A DNA stretch of 21,396 nucleotides, taken from the NCBI GenBank assembly GCA_900095095.1, contig FMBT01000704.1:1-21396 (forward strand), written 5' to 3'. This document shows positions 8,501-18,518 of the stretch, in pieces. Under the pieces are notes generated by a model. It ran no database searches. It worked only from the letters and a program-made list of their open reading frames with translations, and was not told the DNA's origin. Made by a program: the position numbers and the translations under genes. Every line of letters begins with the position of its first letter. The first letter of the stretch is position 1. Source of the DNA: Fragilariopsis cylindrus CCMP1102 (taxonomy: Eukaryota; Bacillariophyta; Bacillariophyceae; Bacillariales; Bacillariaceae).

Positions 8501-10238
8501 GTTATTTATGGTTGAATTTAGCGTTGATGTTTTTGTAAATACACCCACGCACAGTGCAGTACGCAGAAAATTCATTTTTTTTTGCAAAATGATTGATTCA
8601 GCGTTGGAGGACTTGTGCCTGCTTCTTGCTCGCTCATAATATTCTAAATCAATTATTATTATTTCAAATCGACAATAACGACATTGGTCGAGCTTCAGAA
8701 CACAAAACACAAAACACAACTACTACTATCATTATTTATTTGTATCCTAGTACATATCACATACTACATATCATCATCATCATCGACGTGTGTGTGGCAT
8801 ATTGCATTGCTACTATTACTGACTACCCCCCTTCGTATTTCAGATTTCAGAGAGAGAGACAGAGAGAAATCAAAAACAAAACAAAACAATATACAATGTG
8901 AGTATTTCTTTTGATTTAATTCATTCCTTCTGTATCTTGATTGCATTCAATTGTTGTTGTTGTTGTTGTTATCGTATTGTATTGTATTGTATTGTCATCA
9001 TCGTTAGTTATCATCGTGAATCGTCGTCGTCGTCAATAATAATAGTAATAATAGCAATAATAGTAATAATAATCCTAGTTCGGGAACAAGAAGAACAAGA
9101 AGAAGAAGAAGAAGGACGTCGTAATTAATCGTGGTGGTGGTAATATATAGTGACATTAGAATCGATTTTCATTTTCATTTTCAGTTTCATCACGACAATT
9201 AACTCCCGAAGAATTGAACTGAAACGACGGTGGTCGTCGATCGTCGTCGTTCAACGAAGAAGAAATCGGCATCGCATCGTCGTTGTAGTAACTACCGTCT
9301 GTCGTCGCAGTGACTAGACTACTACCGTCGTCGTCGATCCATCAATGCATGACAACACAACATGCATGATGAATGAATAGTAACATTTCTTTCTATCTAC
9401 CGCTGTACAATAGTTATCCATAATATCATCATCGTCATTGAATAGTAAAAAGGTGGGTAGTAGTAGTAGTAGTAGTACCGACGACGAAGACGAAGAACAA
9501 CAACAACAGCAACAACAAAAACAACATCGTCATTATTACGATCGCCCGTAAGAAAGAAGAAGGATGAGAATGATAATTGCGATTAAATGATGATATTATG
9601 AAAGAAAAAATAATTCTAATTTATCATCCAGCAGTTCTATTTCAAATTCATCAAGTAATAAATTCAAGTAATTCTAATTCATCATTATTAGTACCATTAA
9701 TAATTATTGCTATACGGAACAACAACTTGGATGATGACAACGATAAAGATGACTACAACTATAAGGACGACGACGACGACGACGACGACGACATTGGAGA
9801 TGACCGGGAGGACATTAGTAATAACGACAACGACAACGACAACTACTACTACTTGTGCAAGTCGTACAATAAGTCGTACACGTGAAGAAAAATCTGCAAG
9901 ATTAGGATTAATATTATCAACAATTATATCCCAAATTAGAATCAATTGTATGTCGTGTTGTTTATATATGACTACTGATAATGAGAATGATGGAATTAAA
10001 GATTATGATGATGATGATGATGATAAAGGACAAAATCGACATATACATCAACATAATAAACAACAACACATACATCAACGATTAACACCAAATTCATTTG
10101 ATATGTCATGCAACGTCGACGTCAACATCTTGATATAAATAATATAATCAATCTCTCTCACTCACTCTCGCTCGATCTTTGTTATTGTTTGCTGTTTCAT
10201 TTTTTTTTCTTTTTCTTAAGTATTAACTATTACTAAAT
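8501..10238. other. simple-sequence-rich region; possible unresolved multi-exon gene
   Basis: The DNA is rich in GTC, GAC, CAA, AAT and GAA runs. Some plus-strand pieces read like diatom low-complexity protein: an Asn/Ser run followed by a basic run (about 9036-9120), and a Ser run, acidic patch and Gln run (about 9459-9547) that ends exactly at CCC/GTAAGA, a good splice donor at 9548. A donor-like GTGAGT at 8898 and an acceptor-like TTTTCATTTTCAG ending at 9184 also occur. Further on, (GAC)n at 9768-9792 gives Asp or Thr runs, and an open frame ends with TAA at 10138. I could not join these into one phase-consistent gene. The last 100 bases, pyrimidine-rich, probably hold the promoter and leader of the gene starting at 10239. 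Confidence 0.4.
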
Positions 10239-13200
10239 ATGAATTCTGATTCTATTAGTAGTGATACTGGTACCAAAGATTCACCGATTTTGTGTCTTGA
10301 TGATGATGAAGAAGAATCAACAACAAAAAACATTCCTAACGATCTACATGATTACAAGATGACGATGCTTCTTCTGAATACCGACGACGATGATGCTGCT
10401 GCTACAGCTCATCGTCTTGGTGCTACACACACGCGCGTCGCTAAGATGTTCGATGGAAAATCACGAGAAGAATTACACTTTGGAAATGTCTCACATACAG
10501 AATACTCGTATGCTGTCTTGTACGATGATAATGATAGAGAAGATCTTAATCCGAGAGGAATTTACGACGCCCGAAAACTTTACGAGGAAAACAAGGAGGC
10601 TGACCAAATAGACCGTCCAACAAAAGCAAAAGAAGAAGAACGAGCAGCGTTCGAACGAGAAGCACCACGCGTCGCTAAGATGTTCGATGGGGAATTACAC
10701 TATGGAAATAAATTATCTAAAGAATTATGGTATCATATCTTGTACGATGATGGTGTTGAAGAATTTCTTGATGCGGAAGAATACAACAACGCCCGAAGAC
10801 TTTACAGGGAAAACAAGAAGGCTGACCCAAAATACCGTACAACAAAAGCAAAAGAAGAAGAACGAGCAGAGATCAGATTACGGGTGAAGGCACAATCCGA
10901 GGCGAAGCAAGCTCCTTTTCAAAAGGCATCGGAAAATGTAATGAAAAAAAGAAGAATCGTCAGACCTTTGTGAGTTAGTTTAGTTTAGTTTAGTTTCTTT
11001 TTCTTCTGTGGTGATAGTGTGTGTTGCTTTTTTGTTTTTGAATATGATTAAAGCTCAATTAATTATTTTCTTTCTAACATTTTCCCCTTCTTGTTTTTCC
11101 TTGATGATAGACTTCCAGGAGCGTGGTTAAACGACGCAGCAGCAGCAGCAGTAGTCGCCGCAATCAATGATAATTCTACTACTACTAATACTAGTGCTAC
11201 TAATACAACAGAACACATTGCTGCTGCTGCTGATGATGCTTCTTCTGAAGCAACTTCTCTATTTCAAGAATTGAATCTCGACGACGATAATGCTCTTGCT
11301 ACAGCTCATCGTCTTGGTTCTACACGCGTCGCTAAGACGTTGCATGCAATTGCACTGGAAGAAGACGAAGAAGACTCTAGCGATGACAAAGAACCTGTAG
11401 TTGACCAAGTTGGTGATCCTGGCATAGTAGTCGCCGCAATCAATGATAATTCTACTAATACTAGTGCTACTAATACAACAGAACACATTGCTGCTGCTGC
11501 TGATGATGCTTCTTCTGAAGCAATTTCTCTATTTCAAGAATTGAATAACGACGACGATGATGCTCTTGCTAATTCTCATCGTCTTGGTTTTACACGCGTC
11601 GCTAAGATGTTTGATGTGGGATTGTACTTTGGAACTATCACATCAACAAGATGGGTGGTGGATGAAGATGGCAAAGAATTCAAGGTGTGTCATGTCAATT
11701 ACGATGATGATAGTGATGACGAAGATTATGATAAGGAAGATTACGGCAACGCCCGAAGACTTTACAAGGAAAACGAGAAGGCGGACCCAAAAAACCGTTC
11801 AGTTGTCCTTACTCCTCCAACTCAATCGATTCCAGAAGACAATTCTACAAGAGAATTAAAATCTGGTAACGTTACCATGGATGGTATTTCTACTACAACT
11901 AATACTAGTGCTACTAGAACAACAGAAAACATTGCTGCTGCTGATGCTGCTGCTGATGCTGATGCTATTACTAGTACTGCTGATGATACGAAATTCTACT
12001 TTTCATGTGAACGTCAACAAGGAAACAACTGGGTATGGGTACTAAAATCTGTACAATATACTAAGAATGGAGCGAATCAATGGTACAGCGTTGTTCCTAT
12101 GGCCCGAGACGGAAATTGTTTGTTTCTTTCGTTGGCATACCAATTACAAGATAAGGGCATTGACCATCGTGATGCAACATATCTTCGGCAAGAGATTGTC
12201 CAGCACATGCTTGATAATTTGGAAGATTTTAGAGAATCAATCCCTTTGTGCAACCATCAAGGGGTGGAAGACTTTGTGAGTGCAGAAGCATACTTAAACA
12301 ATATGAAAAAGTCTGGAGTATATGGTGATCATATTGAACTATCCGTTTTTGCAAAGTTGTACGATTTTAAAGTTCGTGTATTAAACCAAGATGGTGAAGA
12401 TTATTGTCATGACATTCCATGTGCCAGTAATAATGGTACCATGATAACAGTGCTCTATACAGGTACAATCGATCAGCATTATGAGGCTGCAATTGAACTT
12501 TCCGATTCCGGAGCACCTAATTCAAGTGTACTACAAACATTTAAGTATACTAACGGCCCAAGCCCACCCAATACAGTTGTAGAATTCATAAAATATAGCA
12601 ACAAAGAAATCTGTCAACGGGATGACCTTATTGAATTACAAAAAGCAAAATATAAGAAACACGTCGTCAAAGATCCAGCCGTCGAAGCTCCTGTTGTCAT
12701 TGAAGATCCAGTTGTCGAAGATCAAGCCGACGAAGAAGCACGTGTCGAAGGTCCTGCTGTCACTGAAGATCCAGTTGTCATTGAAGATCCACTTGTCGAA
12801 GATCAAGCCAACGAAGAACCAAGTGTCGAAGGTCCTGCTGTCACTGAAGATCCAGTTGTCATTGAAGATCCACTTGTCGAAGATCAAGCCGACGAAGAAC
12901 CAGCTGTCAAAGGTCCTGCTGTCACTGAAGCTCCAGTTGTCATTGAAGATCCACTTGTCGAAGATCAAGCCAACGAAGAACCAGCTGTCAAAGGTCCTGC
13001 TGTCACTGAAGCTCCAGTTGTAATTGAAGATCCACTTGTCGAAGATCAAGCCGACGAAGAACCAGCTGTCAAAGGTCCTGCTGTCACTGAAGCTCCAGTT
13101 GTCATTGAAGATCCACTTGTCGAAGATCAAGCCGACGAAGATCCAACCGTCGAAGCTCCTGTTGTCACTGTAGATCCAGTCGTCATTGAAGATAATGGTC

Positions 13201-13277
13201 GTACTAATGATGTTGAACTTAATAACTCTGACTTTCTGTTATACGATGATGGAGGTGGAGATCGAATGAGATTCTGA
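10239..13277 (+). CDS. Tudor-like repeat protein with an OTU-family cysteine protease domain; two exons
   Basis: Exon 1 is 10239-10969 and exon 2 is 11111-13277. The 141-nt intron starts GTGAGT and ends GATAG; the split Leu codon TT/A keeps the frame and gives 965 residues. Three Tudor-like modules of the form R-V-A-K-M-F-D-G...Y-G...Y-D-D...A-R-x-L-Y lie at about 66-118, 144-193 and 406-467, with a truncated R-V-A-K copy near 315. The OTU domain spans about 567-708: D577-G-N-C580 holds the catalytic Cys, Y-G-D-H-I-E-L is the family helix, and H700 in D-Q-H-Y-E-A is the catalytic His. OTU enzymes remove ubiquitin or similar proteins; Tudor folds often bind methylated residues, so a ubiquitin-linked chromatin or RNA-protein role is inferred. 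The tail (about 761-937) is an acidic 27-residue repeat. The gene is convergent with the cyclase gene. OTU identity is firm; partner and substrate are unknown. Confidence 0.9.
11151..11606 (+). repeat. near-identical internal duplication in the OTU gene
   Basis: The segment 11151-11336 (186 bp) recurs at 11427-11606 (180 bp) with few substitutions and a loss of two Thr codons. Each copy starts GTAGTCGCCGCAATCAATGA, encodes a V-V-A-A-I-N-D-N, Thr-rich, poly-Ala and Asp-rich linker, and ends H-R-L-G-x-T-R-V-A-K. A shorter relative of the end (A-H-R-L-G-A-T and R-V-A-K) is in exon 1 near 10404-10450. Confidence 0.9.
12664..13190 (+). repeat. 81-nt tandem repeat coding an acidic 27-residue unit
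   Basis: The word GT(T/C)GT(C/A)ATTGAAGAT recurs with exact 81-base spacing at 12693, 12774, 12855, 12936, 13017, 13098 and 13179. The unit reads G-P-A-V-T-E-(D/A)-P-V-V-I-E-D-P-L-V-E-D-Q-A, then (D/N)-E-E-P-x-V-(E/K). Inner copies are almost identical in DNA; the first and last are more diverged. Confidence 0.95.
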
Positions 13278-13680
13278 GCATGCATTAGTCATATACCTTT
13301 TGTTATTAAATATGGTGTACACGTGAATTAGTAAGAAGAGGTAGGGTGTATCAACGAACGGGTGTATCAACGAGCGGATGATCCGATCCATGATCTATAT
13401 GGGGAAGAATAAGTGAATCAACGAACGGATCCGATCCAATCCTATAGATACTGTACATAGTAACAAGGAACAAGTGCAGTACATACATTATCAATTCATT
13501 GTCTATAAACACACACACACACACACACAGTAGTACTTATTAATAAAAATATAGCAAATATGAATTATTTTGTTGTATTGAATATCGTTTCATCCTTATT
13601 CGTTGTTTTTCAGCATTTTATTGCTAAACAACCTTAAATGTTGACTTTGAGACTATGATGAACTTCGACTGGGTAGTTAG
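13278..13680. other. convergent 3' intergenic region
   Basis: This is the 403-bp gap between the stops of the OTU gene (+) and the cyclase-phosphodiesterase gene (-). It holds three copies of a TCAACGA(A/G)CGG word between about 13352 and 13423, two with a following GATCCGATCC, and a CA microsatellite near 13508-13529. Both 3' UTRs must lie here. No gene is seen. Confidence 0.6.
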
Positions 13681-16600
13681 CTAACTTTGACCGGATTCTC
13701 CCACTGCCATTTCCAATTGCAAAAGTTGACGACTAATTTTTGCGTGATGGATGGCATCCATTTTCTTTGCCATTTCTTCCACGATTTCTTTCCCGCGTTC
13801 TTCCCATTCGGCACGATTTTGTATAGCGTACGACAAGTATTCGTCGCTGCTTACACCGAATACCTGACATTGTTGGATTTTCTTGGCGAGAGGGATAATG
13901 TAAAAGTCATAAAATCCAAGTTCACCTTGGTACCAATTGTCGGCTGGATTAGTATCCGAACGACAGTCCGCGTAGGCCACGTAACTTTCCTCAAACAGAC
14001 GTTCGTTCCAGCGACGGTAGATGTGCCAGTGTTGCATCGTATGGGCAACATCACTTAACTGGATCAAATGTTCGATGACGACAGTTCCCTTATGATTGTT
14101 TACCCGACGAACAGATTCGAATTGAGAGTCTGGAGTTTTGGTAACATTACTACTGTCATTGTTGTTTGATGAGGAATTGTTGGGTGTACTAAATGCAAGA
14201 TCCCAACGCTGGTTCCGTGCTTTGATCAAATCCTTATCGCATATATCCGTTGCCATTACAGCGTTTACGACCAACTGACGGAAGCACTTGTATTCCGCTA
14301 CAGTTGTATAGATATGACGACGTAATTTCCTATAGGAGGGTTTCATCAACAATCTCCAACCAACATCGATCGAATTTTGTTCCGCAACGGACTTATTTTT
14401 GTATATAGAAGCAACAGGTGAGTGTTCCTTCACAAGTTGGACGTTCGGAACACCAGTGTGATCGACGTCATGAATTAATGCAGAAAATACAATCGCAAAT
14501 GACGTTAAGGGATCACTGCAGATATCGTAGGTATGGTCGGTCCCGTCTTCAGTACTTTCTTCACGGGATGCGATCCGGTTTAAAAGTTTGATACATGACA
14601 TTGAAACATGCGAGGCATGCTCAAAGCTATGGAATGCATTCTTGTTGTACATGGAAGCGATGCTGTATACATAGTCTTGTAATTCGTCCATTACATCTTG
14701 ATCTAATGGTGCAGCAGCCTTATCTGACGATATATCATCAGCAGATCCAACGATGTTCGCTGCATACACAGGAAGTTTAAGAACATCAGCAACCTCATCG
14801 ATAACGGTATTGGTCGTAAAGTCCATATTACCACCGTGCTCGCCACTAGTTTGGCTTTCTAATTTTTCGATCGTATCTTGACTATCGGATTTGATACCTG
14901 TCAATTCACGTTTGCTTTCATCTCCTTCAGGAGTTTACCGAGCATTTCTACAACCCAATCAGCAATACGGTCCTTCTTTTTTTGGACACGCTTTACACCA
15001 TTAGCAGTAGAACTTCTAGAATTGTTATGTTCGCTTTTGGTTCCAAGAGAAACTTCACTTTTGCTTCTCACACTATAATCGGACGACTTCTTGTTGACTG
15101 AAAGCAGGAAGTAGGTTGTGAGTTCACCCTTCCCCTTAGCCTTGACCTTGTCTTCTCTTTCAATCAACCAATGTTCCTTCCCATCTTCGATTAAAAGATC
15201 AGCCGTTGCTTGAGAAATTTGGACACGATTCGAAACACCTGTACTTTCCATACGGGATGCTGTGTTCATCTGTAGAATAGTTTCATCAAAATGGATTAGA
15301 GAATGATAAGAATGTCTGCGAAGTCAAAGCATGAAAGAACAACAGTCCAAAACACAACAACGTACCGTATCACCAAATAACTGGAATCGTGATTTTCTCC
15401 ACGTAAAACACCAGCAACTACCGGTCCACTATGTAATCCAACACGTAATGTTAAATCCCCAGTATCGGTCCTAGTTTAACTTCTAATTCTTTTGTTATTG
15501 TTTGCATTGCACTTAAACAATCCTGTGCGAATCGGCACATAACACTAAAATGATTCTTCCGTGGATCAGGCAAACCACAAACAGCAACATAACAATCCCC
15601 AACAACCTCTACCTTAAATACACGTCGACGCTTTGCGACCATATCAAATGCACGATATATAGTTTCTAATAATGTAAATACCGCCTCTGGTTCACGTGCA
15701 GAACTCCATGCTTTAGAAAAGAAAAATGGTTCATAGCACGGTCGTAAAGGTGAGTCGAAGATGAAAGAAAACAAGACAAGACAAGGGTAGAATCGTGTGA
15801 GAAAATTGTACGTTTTGAAGCAATGAAAGCATACAGCACACCACACAATTGATAAACGTACCAGTGAAACCAGATATATCAGCAAACATAATGGTTGTTT
15901 TTGGAAATAAATCAGCAATTGGTTTACTATCTAAATTAATAGCACCATCCATAATATTACCATCATTATTTAAAACAGCACCTAATGAAAGTCGATTGGC
16001 AAGAATTTTATTATCCTTTTTATTAGATCCTGTTTTAACTTCTGCTTCTTCCATTAATTTCTTGTGAACACTTTTGGGGAATAATGATGATACGATAGCA
16101 TTTTGACGTAATGCCGTGTTTAATAACCTGGCTTGTCGTCGTGTTACTAAACAATCAAATAACATAAATGCTAATGATGTAAATAAGAATATTAATACAA
16201 TCAACATACTGATAATTGCAGGCCGATTTGTATGGTATGCATCCGCAAATGATTCAGTGGCATAAATTGACATTGTGTAGACACACACCTCACCTTCATA
16301 ATCACCATTATCATGACCATTGTATTCATGTGCGAATGGTGCTACAATTTTAATTGAATCATATTGTGGATCATGTAAATCTTCTTCACCAACTATAAAA
16401 GCATTATTTTCTGATCCACCTGAAATTTTAATAGTAAAAACTTCATCACATGTATTTTCCATAACGACTGTTACATTATCCGACGAGTCACGTGATTGAT
16501 GATCAAAAAATTGCATCCATGGTATAATTGCTGTAAAGTATCCAGCAACATCCGAATCTGGTAAGAAATCTGCAAATACTATAAGAGAGGAAGAAAAGAT

Positions 16601-18518
16601 GCATGCATGCGAAAGAGGTATGAATGAATGAATGAATGAATGCGAGAACGGAAGTTAGTTTGGTTTGGTTTTGATTCGGTTCGGTTCAATTCAATTCAAT
16701 TCAATTGAATATATATATAAACGTACCAGGAAATGCAACCACGGTTTGGAGTATTTCCTTATTACCCTCCACTCCAAACCATGCAGATTGATCACATATA
16801 TCTAAAAATGTTGGTAATCGTGTGGATGCCATATATTCAATAGCTTTTGAAAATACCGGCCGATCGACTAAATTATAATTAATAATATCCACAGTGGGAG
16901 ATGTTTCATTAATATATGGTATCGGTACCATTTGCCATACCGGTGCATAATAGGTGGCATTGGTAGAGGATGGCATTTTAATTTCTGGTGGTATATCTTC
17001 ATCGGTGGTATCCACAATTAAACCATTAATCATTTCAATTTCTTCATCAATTGCTGTTGATCTTGGATCCATATTTGTAGTTCACGACGTTCACCTTTTA
17101 ATTTATCAATTGCATGATAATGATCACTGTGTTTCCAATGTCTACCAGAACAATCCTTTGATCTTTGTAATGAACTTCCTAATAAACGACGAACGTCAGT
17201 ATTAGCCGCAGCAGCAGCAGCAGCTGTTCCACCAATATCAGCAGCAGCAGCAGTGGCACTACCACCACGAAGTAGAGTACGACGTTGACGATCACCTTCA
17301 TCGCTATGATCACCTTCATCGTCATGATGATCTTCACTTTCATCGCTATGATCACCTTCATCGCCATGGTCATCTTCATCTTCGTCGCCATGATCATCAC
17401 CATGATCATCACCATGATCATCTTCATCACCATGATCATCACTTTGATCATCTTCTTTAGTAAAAGTAAAATTTGGATCATCTTGATAGTCCCATATAAA
17501 GGGTGATATAATTGGTACCACATAATGATCTTCAATTGAACTGGAAGCACCACCATGATAATGTTCGGGTTGTTCTTCCGAAATCCAATATTTATTTGTT
17601 TCACTATAATTGACCCATGTCTGATAATCGTCATTAAATACTTTGGGCATATACGCAATGACTAATGCGGAGGTGGTATTCCTGGCTAATTCTAATTGGA
17701 CACTTAAATCAGGTAATGTCACAAATCCCGATGGCAATCCAGTTTCTTCGGCTGTACTCTTCACCAGTGTCGTGGTAGTGGTGGATAATGCACGGATGGT
17801 GGCAAATACTGTATCCACATTATGATTTGTATATAATACAATTTCTTCTGCTTGATTTGTAAACTATAGGAGGCGTGTAGTGTAGCGTTTGTAGTTGTGT
17901 GTGGTGCAGCGAGAGAGGAGAGGAAGAGGCGTGCGGTGCGGTGGAGAGAGAGAGAGAGAGATTGAAAGCGGTAGGGACATGGAGAACGGGGTATGTGAGG
18001 AAAGAAGAGAACTGAGCTAAAAAAAAAGCTAGAAGAGAGAGGAACACAAAACACCTATAATATACTTACCGCACGTTCAAAGTTTTTCGTTTCCTCATGA
18101 CGGTATAATAAAAATGCGACAGTGGCTAATACCACCGCTGCAATAAATAAGACCGAAAAGAACATACCACGTGAGGCACTAATTACTTTATCACCACGTG
18201 CTGCAATATCTAACATATCATTGGCAACATTGCCAGTAATATTACTCCCCCTGTTCCGGTGGAAAAATGACTAGAACTATGGCTGGAACTATTTTCCATA
18301 CCACCACCACGACTACCGGAAGAATTGGATTCACGATCATAAGACTCCTGATGTGTAGTATTATTATTATCCGCAATCTTGAAACTCTTGAGATGTGTTG
18401 GTTGCAAACTTGTAGTATCATCAGCATCATCATCGTCGTCATCGATTTCATCATCCTCATCAAGATGATCACTTGTTTGAATAGCACGACGAGCTTGTTC
18501 GGAACTCATGGGAGCCAT
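13681..18518 (-). CDS. receptor-type class III nucleotidyl cyclase fused to a cyclic-nucleotide phosphodiesterase; five exons, five single-base frameshifts
   Basis: Exons are 18518-18070, 17863-16727, 16578-15862, 15710-15366 and 15269-13681; introns are 206, 148, 151 and 96 nt, all GT-AG. One base must be added at each of 18247-18251, 17074-17076, 15467-15468, 15393-15396 and 14911-14913; the product is then 1413 residues and all phases agree. Layout: acidic cytosolic N-terminus; membrane segments about 118-138 and 651-671; an outer domain between them with a His/Asp-rich stretch (287-343) and R-Q-R-R (342-345); cyclase domain about 756-940 with F-A-D763-I-S-G-F-T, V-E803-V-V-G-D807 and N886-T-A-S-R890; phosphodiesterase domain about 1040-1395 with F-H-S-F-E-H (H1098, H1102), H-D-V-D-H-T-G-V-P-N (H1151, D1152) and S-D1291-V-A-H. 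It should make and break down cGMP or cAMP at a membrane in response to an outer signal. The fusion type is known from diatoms. All motifs are intact, so artefactual frameshifts are likelier than a pseudogene. Confidence 0.88.
16579..16726 (-). other. intron 2 of the cyclase gene, with GAAT and TCAAT repeats
   Basis: The 148-nt intron starts GTACGT and ends TATAG on the minus strand. On the plus strand it holds (GAAT)n at about 16621-16641, GGTTTGGTTT/CGGTT runs, a (TCAAT)n tract at about 16686-16706 and a TA run. The donor sequence CTG/GTACGTTTAT is the same as that of intron 3. Confidence 0.85.
17864..18069 (-). other. intron 1 of the cyclase gene, with a GA/CT tract
   Basis: The 206-nt intron starts GTAAGTATA and ends CTCCTATAG on the minus strand and joins E-R-A to F-T-N-Q in phase 0. 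It has a (GA)n tract on the plus strand at about 17944-17961, that is a CT tract in the transcript. Confidence 0.85.

Noticed and set aside
9577..10138. Overlapping plus-strand frames with Asp or Thr runs
   Set aside because: Both frames are kept open by (GAC)n and AAT-type simple sequence, and neither is convincingly better; kept as an unresolved region, not called as a gene.
12636..13130. A 164-codon open frame on the minus strand across the 81-nt repeat
   Set aside because: It is open only because the repeat on the plus strand lacks the complementary stop words; the plus-strand frame belongs to the clear OTU gene.
13681..14904. A separate stand-alone phosphodiesterase gene
   Set aside because: There is no ATG at its start (the frame opens at TTG), and adding one A at 14911-14913 joins it directly to the cyclase exon in the known fusion order.
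13681..18518. Programmed -1 frameshifting as the cause of the five frame breaks
   Set aside because: Five separate slips in one message are not plausible, the sites do not share a slippery heptamer, and other long genes in the window read cleanly. Base deletions are simpler.
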